Of a DNA stretch of 64,000 nucleotides, positions 53,139-61,185 are shown in pieces (positions within the stretch are counted from its first letter, which is position 1; each line of letters opens with the position of its first letter). The stretch spans positions 49,120 to 113,119 of the forward strand of contig NZ_BMMV01000026.1 of assembly GCF_014646115.1 (NCBI RefSeq). The letters are read 5' to 3'. The DNA is from Streptomyces camponoticapitis (lineage in GTDB: Bacteria; Actinomycetota; Actinomycetes; Streptomycetales; Streptomycetaceae). Under the pieces are notes generated by a model. The model did not search any database. It saw only the letters and a list, made by a program, of their open reading frames with translations, and was not told the DNA's origin. The position numbers were made by a program, and so were the translations under genes.

Positions 53139-53935
53139 GCGACCTCGTAACCGCCGCCCCTCAGGACACCACCACGGCGACCTACGTCTTCGCCGTCAGC
53201 CGCACCGTGGACCCCTCCGTGCTGGCCGGACTGCCGGGGATGGAGGAAGGTGCCCCCGTCCATGTCCTGCCGTGCGGCCGGCTCACCGCCGTCGTCCAGG
53301 CCGTCACGGCGGCACACTTCACCGAGGAGGCATGGCAGGCGCGGCTCTCGGACCCCGCGGAACTCGAACGGTGCGCCCGCGCCCACCACGCGGTGGTCAG
53401 CGCGGCCGCGACCTGCGGCCCCACAGTCCCCTTGCCCCTCGCGACCCTGTACCGCGGTGACAGCCGCGTACGGCAGGCGATGGCGGACGAGGCAGACCGG
53501 TTCACGTCGGTCCTCGACCGCATCGCCGGGCATGTCGAGTGGGGGGTGAAGGTGTACGCGGCCCCCGCCCCGTCCGGTCCCGAACCCGACGTCGCCGGTG
53601 CGGACACGGCCGTGAAAGGCGCCGGGCTGGCCTACCTGAACCGCAAACGCGGGCTTCAGCAGCGGCGCCATCACCGTCACGAGGAGGCGCTGCGCGCCGC
53701 CGAGGCGGTGGACGCGGAACTGCGCGAGTTCGCGGCTGCCTCACGCCGGCTGCGCCCGCACGGCCAGGAGGCGTCCGGGCGAAGACGCGTCCAGGTTCTC
53801 AACGCCGCCTATCTCGTGGCGGAAGGCTCCGCCGCCGAACTGACCGAGCTGACCGGCCTCCTGGAGGCTCGCACAGGAGCGGAGATCGAGATCTCCGGCC
53901 CCTGGGTGCCGTATTCCTTCGTGGGCGGGGCGTAG
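53135..53935 (+). CDS. gvpL: Gas vesicle protein GvpF/L family, second copy
   Basis: A 266-residue paralogue of the upstream GvpF. ATYVFAVSRTVDPSVLAGLP, CGRLTAVVQAVTAAHFTEEA, CARAHHAVVSAAATCGPTVP and LPLATLY match the GvpL/F fold; its C-terminus is VPYSFVGGA. Overlaps the preceding gene by 4 bases (ATGA). Assigned gvpL. Confidence 0.88.
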   Translation: MSDLVTAAPQDTTTATYVFAVSRTVDPSVLAGLPGMEEGAPVHVLPCGRLTAVVQAVTAAHFTEEAWQARLSDPAELERCARAHHAVVSAAATCGPTVPLPLATLYRGDSRVRQAMADEADRFTSVLDRIAGHVEWGVKVYAAPAPSGPEPDVAGADTAVKGAGLAYLNRKRGLQQRRHHRHEEALRAAEAVDAELREFAAASRRLRPHGQEASGRRRVQVLNAAYLVAEGSAAELTELTGLLEARTGAEIEISGPWVPYSFVGGA

Positions 53936-53937
53936 CC

Positions 53938-54168
53938 GTGACCACACGTCAGCCCGTTCCGTGGGACAACCCCGAACCCCTGACCGGCCCCATCGGCGTC
54001 CCGCTGGTCGATCTCCTGGACCGTGTCATGGCGACCGGTGTGGTGATCAGCGGGGATCTCATCATCGCCATCGCCGACGTACCGCTCATCCGGCTCTCGC
54101 TGCACGCCCTGCTCTCGTCCGTCAGTGAACGCGTACCGGCTCCCTGGGCGGACGGAGGCCCGCTGTGA
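53938..54168 (+). CDS. gvpS: GvpA-like gas vesicle protein, GvpS position
   Basis: A 76-residue protein. VPLVDLLDRVMATGVVISGD, LIIAIADVPLIRLSLHALLS is the GvpA-like core. It begins at a GTG two bases after the gvpL stop codon and its stop overlaps the gvpK start. Shorter than the other two shell-type proteins. Assigned gvpS by position. Confidence 0.8.
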   Translation: MTTRQPVPWDNPEPLTGPIGVPLVDLLDRVMATGVVISGDLIIAIADVPLIRLSLHALLSSVSERVPAPWADGGPL

Positions 54169-54443
54169 CCACGACACGCCTGGATCTGGACCGCGAACAG
54201 ATGGGCCGCGACCTCGTCGCCCTCGTCCTCACCGTCGTCGAACTCCTGCGCCAGCTGATGGAGAGACAGGCGATCCGCCGGGTCGAACAGGGTGACCTCA
54301 GCGAGGAACAGGTCGAGGAGATCGGCACGACACTGATGCTGCTGGACGAGCGCATGACGGAACTGTGCGACCGGCACGGCGTACGCCCCGAGGACCTCAA
54401 CCTCGACCTCGGACCCCTCGGCTCACTCCTGCCGCGCGACTGA
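54165..54443 (+). CDS. gvpK: Gas vesicle protein GvpK
   Basis: A 92-residue helical protein. REQMGRDLVALVLTVVELLR, QLMERQAIRRVEQGDLSEEQ, EEIGTTLMLLDERM and CDRHGVRPEDLNLDLGPLG are the GvpK signature. GTG start overlapping the gvpS stop by 4 bases. Last gene of the gvp operon, with a 238-base gap to the next gene. Confidence 0.9.
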   Translation: MTTTRLDLDREQMGRDLVALVLTVVELLRQLMERQAIRRVEQGDLSEEQVEEIGTTLMLLDERMTELCDRHGVRPEDLNLDLGPLGSLLPRD

Positions 54444-54681
54444 GACACGACAGTCGCCGACCGCCCGTTCCCGCCTTGAGGCCGCGAACGCCCGACAGGC
54501 GGGCCGCCCCCGGGCGAGCCACTTCCGCACCGCAGGGCCCTGCACCGGCGACCGACTCGAAGCCCTACAAAACGTGCCAAAATGGTCGTATAAATCTTCT
54601 CCGCCGACGTCGCGGGCCACGTTGCCGGTGGCGAGTTGTCGGCGGGGCGGCAGGGCCTGGCCTGCGACAGGAGAGGTCGTA

Positions 54682-56805
54682 TTGGGCGTGCATGAGAAAG
54701 AAGGTGCCGCGGGGGAGGCGTGGGCGGTTCTGGACCGCGAGGTGCTCCGTACGGCGACAGCCGTACGGTCCCACCTCGCGAGTGTGTATCTGCACGCGCC
54801 CGGAAACGCCGTGAGCATGGCGGTGGGCATCGGAATGGCCGCCCGCATGGCGTGGCCGTGGTGGCGCTGGGCACTGGCGTCGGAGGTCCCGGTGGCCGAG
54901 GCGGTCCGCGAGTGCCACCCGGTGTGGGTCGGCGGTCAGCAGGAGATGGCGGAGCGCTACCCCCGCGCATCACTGGCGTTCCCGTTCCCGGCGTCCATGT
55001 ACGTCGCCCCGCTGGTCCTCGACGGCATCTGCTGGGGAGCGTTTCTGCTGGTGTGGCCGGCCGACCGGACCTCTGCGCCGTCCGGGCAGGAGGAACGCGA
55101 GATCAGTGGCTCGTGCCTCCGTATGGCCGAGGCGCTGCGCCGGGCCGACGAATCCGGTGAGACGCTGCGCCCTGCGGACGAACCTCGCTCGTTGCCGCTG
55201 CCACCGCCCTTGCACAGTGACCCGGGGCTGGAGCTTCTCGAACGCCTGCCCGGCGGGATCCTCGGGCTCGATCTGGAAGGCCGTGTGACCTTCGTGGACG
55301 CCGCCGCCGGTGAACTGCTTGAGCGTGAGACCGAAGGACTGCTGGGCATACCCATCTGGGAGATGTTGTCCTGGCTGTGGGACCCGGCCGCCGAGAACGC
55401 CTATCTGTTCGCCACCGTCAGCCAGCTTCCCACGAACTTCACCGGCCAGCGGCCCGACGGCAGGCGGCTGGCGTTCGTTCTGCACCCCGGGGAAACCGGG
55501 GTCACCATGCAGATCGGGGCCGCCGAGGTCGCTCCCGAAGGGGAACAGAGCCTTCGTGCTCCGCCCGTCTCCGTCCCCGCCCACAGCCTGTTCCGCCTTC
55601 TGCACCTGATCTCCGCGCTGGCGGAGGCCACCGGCGTCCAGGAGGTCGCGGAGTCCCTCGTCGAGCAGATGGTGCCGGTCCTCAACGCACAAGGGCTGCT
55701 GCTGCTCATCGCGGACGAGGGCCGCATCCGCGTCGTCGTCGCCCACGGCTTCCCGTCGGCGATCACCGAACACATGCGCGATCTTCCGCTGAGTGCCGGC
55801 ACGGAGGGAGTGCAGACCCTTGAAACGGGAGTCGCCAGATTCCACACGGACAACACCGCGCTTCGTCGGGACTTTCCGGACATCGAGAGACACTCGTCGA
55901 TGAGTGCGTACGCGTTCCTGCCACTGACGGTCACCGGGCGCACCATCGGAACCTGCGTACTCGGATACGACCGCCCGCGCCAGTTCCCACCGGAGGAGCG
56001 CGCCGAGCTGACCTCGCTCAGCTGGATGGTCGCCCAGGCGTTGGAGCGCGCCCGGCTCCACGACGTCAGCGCACGGGCCGCGCGGGGCCTTCAGGTGGGA
56101 CTGCTGCCGCGGACACTGCCGACCGTGGAGGGCCTGGAGGTTGCCGCCCGCTACCGCGCGGCAACCCACACGCTCGACGTCGGCGGTGACTTCTACGACC
56201 TGATCCGGACCGGCGAGGACAGCGTGACCGCCGTCATCGGTGACGTGCAGGGACACAGTGCTTCCGCGGCCGCCCTGATGGGCCAGGTCCGCGCCGCCGT
56301 ACACACTCACGTACAGGCGGGCGCCCCACCCGACGAGGTCCTCTTTCGTGTCAACCGCCTCCTGACGGACTTCGGCGGGGACCTCTTCGCGAGCTGCGTC
56401 TGCGCCCACCTCGACCTCTCCCGGCGCCGCGCCCTGGTGGCCACGGCGGGCCACCCGGCGCCGATCCTCAGCCTTCCCGAGGAAGGCACGCGGATCTTGG
56501 ACCTGCCGGAGGGGCTGCTGCTCGGCATCGACCCGGACGTGTACTACCGCTCCGCCGAGGTCCCGCTGCCGCCCGAAAGCCTGCTCGTTCTGTACACCGA
56601 CGGACTCATCGAGCGGCCCGGCATCGACATGGGATCAGCGATGAGGGACCTCGCGGACCACGTCGCGCAGATACCGTCCGGCCCACTCGAAGGGCTGTGC
56701 GAGAACCTGCTCTCACGGTCGGACGACACGCCACGAGAGGGACGCGGCGACGACGTGGCGCTTCTCCTGCTCCGACCTGGCGACTCCAGGGCGTTGATTC
56801 CATGA
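54682..56805 (+). CDS. GAF/PAS-sensor SpoIIE-type phosphatase
   Basis: About 707 residues. The N-terminal 190 residues are a GAF-like sensor (ASVYLHAPGNAVSMAVGIG, YVAPLVLDGICWGAFLLVWP). A PAS domain is at about 215-300 (ERLPGGILGLDLEGRVTFVD). A second GAF is at about 315-470. The C-terminal PPM domain is SpoIIE-like: LDVGGDFYDLIRTGEDSVTA, VIGDVQGHSASAAALMGQVR, VTTDGLIERPGIDM-like LVLYTDGLIERPG, RGDDVALLLLR. Such phosphatases dephosphorylate anti-sigma-factor antagonists, and two RsbW-like ATPases are in this window. TTG start with AGGAGAGG upstream; longer frame from 54574 unlikely. Confidence 0.9.
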   Translation: MGVHEKEGAAGEAWAVLDREVLRTATAVRSHLASVYLHAPGNAVSMAVGIGMAARMAWPWWRWALASEVPVAEAVRECHPVWVGGQQEMAERYPRASLAFPFPASMYVAPLVLDGICWGAFLLVWPADRTSAPSGQEEREISGSCLRMAEALRRADESGETLRPADEPRSLPLPPPLHSDPGLELLERLPGGILGLDLEGRVTFVDAAAGELLERETEGLLGIPIWEMLSWLWDPAAENAYLFATVSQLPTNFTGQRPDGRRLAFVLHPGETGVTMQIGAAEVAPEGEQSLRAPPVSVPAHSLFRLLHLISALAEATGVQEVAESLVEQMVPVLNAQGLLLLIADEGRIRVVVAHGFPSAITEHMRDLPLSAGTEGVQTLETGVARFHTDNTALRRDFPDIERHSSMSAYAFLPLTVTGRTIGTCVLGYDRPRQFPPEERAELTSLSWMVAQALERARLHDVSARAARGLQVGLLPRTLPTVEGLEVAARYRAATHTLDVGGDFYDLIRTGEDSVTAVIGDVQGHSASAAALMGQVRAAVHTHVQAGAPPDEVLFRVNRLLTDFGGDLFASCVCAHLDLSRRRALVATAGHPAPILSLPEEGTRILDLPEGLLLGIDPDVYYRSAEVPLPPESLLVLYTDGLIERPGIDMGSAMRDLADHVAQIPSGPLEGLCENLLSRSDDTPREGRGDDVALLLLRPGDSRALIP

Positions 56806-56897
56806 GCGAGCGAGGACTTGCCGCCGGCCGCCGCTCCGGAGGCTGCGGCGACATCCGGTGGAGCAACTGGTGGCGGCCCGATGAGTAGCCGCGGCCG

Positions 56898-57425
56898 ATG
56901 GGATGTTCGCGACCTGCCGCCCAGCACGGCAGGGCCTTCCTGGTGACCGGAGGCGCGTCCGGCATCGGCTACTTCATCGCCGAGCAGCTGGCGGGCGCGG
57001 GTGCCACCGTGATCCTCGCGGGGCGCGACAGCGCCAGGGCCGAACTGGCCGAGCGGGCGATCCGGTCCCGCGTTCCCGGTGCCTCGCCGCGGCCCCTTCT
57101 CCTGGATCTCGCCGATCTGGCAGCTGTCCGCACGGCGGCGGACGACCTGAGCGGCTCCGTGGAGCGGCTCGACGGTCTGGTCCTGAACGCCGGATTGATG
57201 TCGCAGCCGGAGCGTCGCGAGACGGTCGACGGCAACGAGCTGGTGTTCGGTACGAATTGTCTCGGTCACTTCGTCCTGGTGGCCTCGCTGTACCCGCTGC
57301 TCGCGCGCACCGCCGACAGCCGGATCGTCACTGTCGGCAGTGCCGCCGCACGGCTGGCGGAGCTGGACTTCGACGACCTCCAGGCCGTGCGGCCCCCGTA
57401 CAAGGGGTTTCGCACGTACGGACAG
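56898..57425 (+). pseudogene. Short-chain dehydrogenase, truncated at its C-terminal half
   Basis: Residues 1-176 match SDR family: AFLVTGGASGIGYFIAEQLA, LDLADLAAVR, LVLNAGL and the CLGHFVLV region. The Tyr of the catalytic YxxxK is at residue 174 (RTYG), but after GQ the frame passes into reverse-strand sequence (VFHRQQRTTDV). The Lys and the substrate region are missing. The gene meets another truncated SDR, on the opposite strand, at 57420-57425. The frame stays open by chance to 58406. Confidence 0.7.
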
Positions 57426-57791
57426 GTGTTTCATCGCCAGCAGCGGACCACAGACGTTGATGTCGTATGCCCGGCGAAACCGTTCGACGTCCGTCTCCGC
57501 CAGACTTCCCAAGGTGGCCGGAGCGCCGGCGCAGTTCACCAGTACATCGACTCGGCCGCACCGTTCCGTGACGGCCGCGGCCAGGTGCTCGACGTCCTCT
57601 TCCCTGGTGACGTCAGCACGTTGGAACCATGCCTCGCCGCCCAGGTCCGCCGCGAGCGCCTCGCCCCGGTCCGTCCGCCGGCCGACCAGTACGACCTGGG
57701 CGCCCTCCTCGGCGAATCTCCGCACGATCGCCGAACCGATACCACTTGTCGCGCCCGTCACCACTGCGACCGCGCCGTCAAGCTCATTCAT
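57420..57791 (-). pseudogene. Short-chain dehydrogenase, truncated, convergent with the previous one
   Basis: The ATG at 57791 opens LDGAVAVVTGATSGIGSAIV, a classical SDR N-terminus with TGxxxGIG, and continues RRTDRGEALAADLGG, VNCAGAPATLGSLA and INVCGPLLAMKHLS. The sequence ends at the junction; the catalytic Ser-Tyr-Lys are absent. The frame stays open by chance to 56544. The two SDRs are not similar enough to be a recent duplication in inverted form. Confidence 0.7.
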
Positions 57792-57900
57792 CACCACACC
57801 ACCCAATCGCTCTTATCGTTATTCTTCATCCCAAATGTCTGGTCAGTCAGCCCCCAGCGGAGTGGCTGTTTCCCGGTCGATCGGCGGAGGAGAGAACAGA

Positions 57901-58341
57901 ATGCCGCGTACCACGCTTCAACCGCCGGAGCTTTTCAACAGCCGGCCCTGGGGGTTTTCGCAAGTGTCGATCTCCCCTCCGGGGAGAATCGTGAACATCG
58001 CCGGCCAGGTCGCGTGGGACAGCAACCACGAGGTCACAGCTGTGGGGCGGGAAGCGCAGCTCCGCCAAGCGCTCAGGCATGTCTTCGTCGCTCTCGAAGC
58101 CGTTGGCGGTACACCGGACGACATCCAGATCCTCCGGCTCTACCTTCCCGGTTTCGAGTCCGGCCCCGAGGCGGACCTGGTCGGGCGCGTCCTCGTCGAC
58201 ACATTCGGATCGGAGAACCCGCCCCCTTCCTCATGGATCGGGGTGCAGGCCTTGGCGCAGCCGGAGTATCTGGTAGAGGTCGAGGCCATGGCAGTCGTCC
58301 CGGACAGCAACGTCCCGGTGGATGGAGGCGTAAAGCGGTAG
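57901..58341 (+). CDS. RidA-family protein
   Basis: A 146-residue RidA-like protein. FSQVSISPPGRIVNIAGQVA, REAQLRQALRHVFVALEAVG, PEADLVGRVLVDTFGSE and WIGVQALAQPEYLVEVEAMA match the family. Such proteins deaminate reactive enamines. GGAGGAGAG lies ahead of the ATG. Divergent from the truncated minus-strand SDR. Substrate not known. Confidence 0.88.
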   Translation: MPRTTLQPPELFNSRPWGFSQVSISPPGRIVNIAGQVAWDSNHEVTAVGREAQLRQALRHVFVALEAVGGTPDDIQILRLYLPGFESGPEADLVGRVLVDTFGSENPPPSSWIGVQALAQPEYLVEVEAMAVVPDSNVPVDGGVKR

Positions 58342-58451
58342 TCGTCGCCGCGATACCGCCGGGCAAGAGGGCTGCGACCGTTGGAACATCACGTGCGCGC
58401 GGATGACGTGGCGGCGCTCGGTTCGGGTTCCGGACGTGGTAGTCGACAGGG

Positions 58452-59306
58452 ATGAAGCCTTCTGGTGACGCGGTCCATTCATCCCGGTTCGGACGGCTGC
58501 GCCGCGTGATCAGCCGTTCACCTGTCGGCCGCGGCTGGCGGCGGAGCAGTGACCTTGAGCTGTGGTCGCTTGCCCTGGGGTTCGCGGCGCTGGGGCTCCT
58601 CACACTGGTGCCGCTGCTGATCACCGTCGCCGCCGCGGATCCGGAGCGCGGGTGGGGGTTCGCCGAGTGGCTCGGAGAAGGGCTCGGCGTCTCGATCGCC
58701 TCCAGAGCGGAAGTCGGGCAGTTGTTCACCCGGCCCGCCGAGGTACTGCGGACGACAACCGCCTTCGGCATCGCCACTCTTGCCGTATTCGGTCTGAGCT
58801 TCGGTGCGGCGGTGCAGGGAGGCTACGAGAAGATCTGGGGTCTGCCGCCGGCCCGCTGGAGGGCCAGGTGGCGGCATGTGGTGTGGCTCGGCGTCCTGAC
58901 CGGATACCTCTTGCTCTCCGGCACCGCCACCCTGCGGCGCGAGCCCCTGGGGGGTGGGGCCGTCGCGTCGCTGAGCGCCCTCCTGTTCCTCTGGTGGTCC
59001 CAGCGACTGCTGCTCGGCGGGCGGATCCGCTGGCGTGCCCTGTTTCCCGGCGCGGTCGCCACCGTGATCGGGCTGCTCGGCCTGAGGATCTTCTCCGGGC
59101 TCGTCTTCTCGCCCCTGATCGCATCCAGCGCCGTCAGCTACGGCCCCATCGGGACCGTCCTGGTCATCCAGTCCTGGCTGGTCGGTGTGGGAGTCGTCGT
59201 CTTCGGCGGTGCCATGGTGGGCCGGCTGCTGCACGAGGAACTGCCCCGCATGAAGCACGCGCTGAATCAGCGCAGGGGTGACCGTCGCGACCGCGGACGC
59301 GGCTGA
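58452..59306 (+). CDS. YihY/BrkB-family membrane protein
   Basis: A 284-residue membrane protein. Hydrophobic segments at about 37-60 (LWSLALGFAALGLLTLVPLL), 99-118, 138-152 and 166-250 match the six-helix YihY family. LSFGAAVQGGYEKIWGLPPA and SYGPIGTVLVIQSWLVGVGV are conserved features. Often labelled ribonuclease BN, which is an old misannotation. Transport-like function unknown. A short GACAGGG precedes the ATG. Confidence 0.82.
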   Translation: MKPSGDAVHSSRFGRLRRVISRSPVGRGWRRSSDLELWSLALGFAALGLLTLVPLLITVAAADPERGWGFAEWLGEGLGVSIASRAEVGQLFTRPAEVLRTTTAFGIATLAVFGLSFGAAVQGGYEKIWGLPPARWRARWRHVVWLGVLTGYLLLSGTATLRREPLGGGAVASLSALLFLWWSQRLLLGGRIRWRALFPGAVATVIGLLGLRIFSGLVFSPLIASSAVSYGPIGTVLVIQSWLVGVGVVVFGGAMVGRLLHEELPRMKHALNQRRGDRRDRGRG

Positions 59307-59312
59307 GCGGCG

Positions 59313-59726
59313 TCAGCACGGGAGGACGGCGTGGATGGTTTTCCCCGGGCCGGGGCCGGGCGTGATGGTCACGTTGCTGGCGAGGCGGCGGATCATGTGC
59401 CAACCGAAGCCTCCGGTGCCTCCGTTGAGGTCCGGGGTGCGCTCGCGCGGCGGGAGCGGGCTGGGGTCGCAGACGGCGACGCGTACGGCATCGGGGTCGG
59501 CGGTGAGTTCGAGTGTGTAACGGCCGCCACCGTGACGCAGTGCGTTGGTGGCGAGTTCGGACACCACGAGGGCCAGGTTGTCGGCACTTCCGGTGTCGGG
59601 TGCGGGGCTGAGGCTGTTGAGGAAGGCGCGGGCCACGTCGCGGGCCCGGGCGATGCCGGCGGGGCTGTCGTCCGCGAGCACGAGAGTTGCGGGAGCCGAC
59701 GTACTGGTCGGCATGGTGCCGTTCAT
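59313..59726 (-). CDS. RsbW-like ATP-binding protein (anti-sigma kinase type)
   Basis: A 137-residue HATPase_c_2-domain protein. N-box LVVSELATNALRHGGGRYTL, and G-boxes GGTGGFGWHMIRRLASN match RsbW/SpoIIAB-type anti-sigma kinases. It resembles the one at 31929. The start ATG at 59726 has GGTGG upstream; an ATG four codons later is possible. Converges with the YihY-like gene. Confidence 0.85.
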   Translation of the reverse strand: MNGTMPTSTSAPATLVLADDSPAGIARARDVARAFLNSLSPAPDTGSADNLALVVSELATNALRHGGGRYTLELTADPDAVRVAVCDPSPLPPRERTPDLNGGTGGFGWHMIRRLASNVTITPGPGPGKTIHAVLPC

Positions 59727-60337
59727 GCGCTTCACCCACCTGTTCCGGTTGCTGCGCTGAAGTGGTCTTGTTCCCGGCCCGTCGGCCTCCACACTCCCGG
59801 CGGAGACAATTTCCCGTGCGTTCGGGTGACAGCACGCCGCACTCTGACATCACAGAAAATCTGTCGTGGCGGGAGTAGACATCCGACTTTGCGCGGGGCT
59901 AGAGTTCTACTCGTAGCCAGACAGTGAAGAGGGCACGGCAGAGATGAACTGCCGTGCATGCAGGTCAAGCAGAGTGTGGAACGGCAGTGGAGTGGCGGGG
60001 CCGGAATCGGTGGGTCCCGCGACTGGCTGCCGGGCCGTGCGGCCCCGGGGGCCGCAAGCAGTCCCGCAAGGTCCAGCAGTACGACCCGAAGGAAGTAAGG
60101 AGTAGACACCGTCAGGATCGCCCGGGCGAGCACCACGACGCTCGGGTACCGCAGGCCCCAGAACGGAAGGTGGTCCCCGGTCACGCATACGCGATCCCCG
60201 CAACCCCGCCAAATCCCCCGGGCGGCAAGCGGAAAACGAAAGCCGACGCACCGAGTCGGCAGATGGTGTTGAAACCCCGGGCCCGGGTGCCGTTACGGCA
60301 CCCGGGCCCCTCGACGCGTCCCAGAAAAAGAGGTGCT
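59727..60337. other. Intergenic region of 611 bases before the MerR-like gene
   Basis: No gene is supported. It contains a short 8-bp hairpin (GCACGGCA/TGCCGTGC, 59933-59957), an AAGGAG-like site followed by a GTC-starting frame of 53 codons with no valid start, and the large hairpin at 60279-60309. Confidence 0.4.
60279..60309 (+). promoter_or_regulatory. Strong hairpin in the leader of the MerR-like gene
   Basis: 14-base arms GGGCCCGGGTGCCG (60279-60292) and CGGCACCCGGGCCC (60296-60309), loop TTA, 28 bases before the start codon. An upstream terminator or an attenuator-like structure. Confidence 0.6.
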
Positions 60338-60658
60338 ATGCCCCCTGAGAAACCCCGCCCCGCCGACAACCTCGACGACGACGACTACCCCGCGTACACC
60401 ATGGGCCGCGCCGCCGACATGCTCGGCACCACCCCGGCCTTCCTCCGTGCCCTCGGCGAAAACCGGCTCATCACCCCGCTGCGCTCGGACGGCGGCCACC
60501 GGCGCTACTCCCGCTACCAGTTGCGTATCGCCGCCCGCGCCCGCGAACTCGTCGACAACGGCACGCAGATCGAAGCCGCCTGCCGCATCATCATCCTCGA
60601 AGACCAGCTCGAAGAAGCCCTCCGCATCAATGAACAGCAGCGCCGCCACGCCCAGTAG
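60338..60658 (+). CDS. Small MerR-like DNA-binding protein
   Basis: A 106-residue protein. YPAYTMGRAADMLGTTPAFL, RALGENRLITPLRSDGGHRR and YSRYQLRIAARARELVDNG are a single MerR-type winged helix; the C-terminus is a short helix (RIIILEDQLEEALRINEQ). No effector domain. The DDDDYPAYTMGRAA opening is typical of a conserved Streptomyces family often near cold-shock genes; no csp gene is visible here. AGGTG is ahead of the ATG. Probably regulates transcription, targets unknown. Confidence 0.82.
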   Translation: MPPEKPRPADNLDDDDYPAYTMGRAADMLGTTPAFLRALGENRLITPLRSDGGHRRYSRYQLRIAARARELVDNGTQIEAACRIIILEDQLEEALRINEQQRRHAQ

Positions 60659-60825
60659 CGGTCGCGGCGCGCCGCCTGGGCCGGGTCGGCCGCGGCACTG
60701 CGCCAACGGCCTTCGGTGGAACGGGGTTTCGCGTGAGGAACCGCGGGCAACCGGCGTGCATGGGCGGCAACGGTCGCCCGGTGCCCACTGGTTGAGGTTC
60801 AGAGCGGATTGGACGTGCGGCGTTG

Positions 60826-61083
60826 ATGAAGCGAGTCGCTCTTGCTCCGCGTGCGGTGCGGCAGCTGCGCCGTGTCCGTTCGGTGTATCTGGTCGGGGTG
60901 ATGCTGTCGGTGCTTGGCTTCGTCCTGGAGTCGGGCCGGACCGTCGGCGACCGGCGGCTGGAGATCGTAGGGGTCTTCCTGGTGGTGTTCACCGCGCTGC
61001 TGGGTCTGACCGTGGTTCAGCTGTGGCGTCACCGGAAGACAGTTCACTGCAGTACGTCGAAGAGGCTGACCCCCTCCGGCTGA
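60826..61083 (+). CDS. Small membrane protein, hypothetical
   Basis: An 85-residue protein with basic N-terminus (KRVALAPRAVRQLRRVR) and two hydrophobic segments (SVYLVGVMLSVLGFVL and LEIVGVFLVVFTALLGLTVV). No recognised family. ATG at 60826 (a TTG lies one codon before). The convergent S1 protease ends 102 bases away. Confidence 0.5.
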   Translation: MKRVALAPRAVRQLRRVRSVYLVGVMLSVLGFVLESGRTVGDRRLEIVGVFLVVFTALLGLTVVQLWRHRKTVHCSTSKRLTPSG

Positions 61084-61185
61084 ACTCCGGCCGGGGCGGT
61101 ACGGGTTCGGGTCGAGTGCTTCCGGAAGCGTGATGGGTGGCGATGCGGGGCCCTTGCTTGTGCTGCCGCGCCGGCATCGGCCGGG

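Noticed and set aside
54970..56454. Minus-strand frame opposite the SpoIIE phosphatase
   Set aside because: Arises opposite strong SpoIIE and GAF motifs; no support of its own.
56544..57806. Single 420-residue SDR protein on the minus strand
   Set aside because: Only the first 124 residues are SDR-like; the rest is antisense to another SDR and to the phosphatase gene, so this is a truncated gene running on by chance.
56898..58406. Single 502-residue protein on the plus strand
   Set aside because: SDR similarity stops at about residue 176, and the later part is antisense to an SDR or lies in another frame over the RidA gene.
60111..60272. Short frame after AAGGAGTAG beginning with GTC
   Set aside because: GTC is not a usual start codon and I recognise no family; kept only as a note in the leader region.
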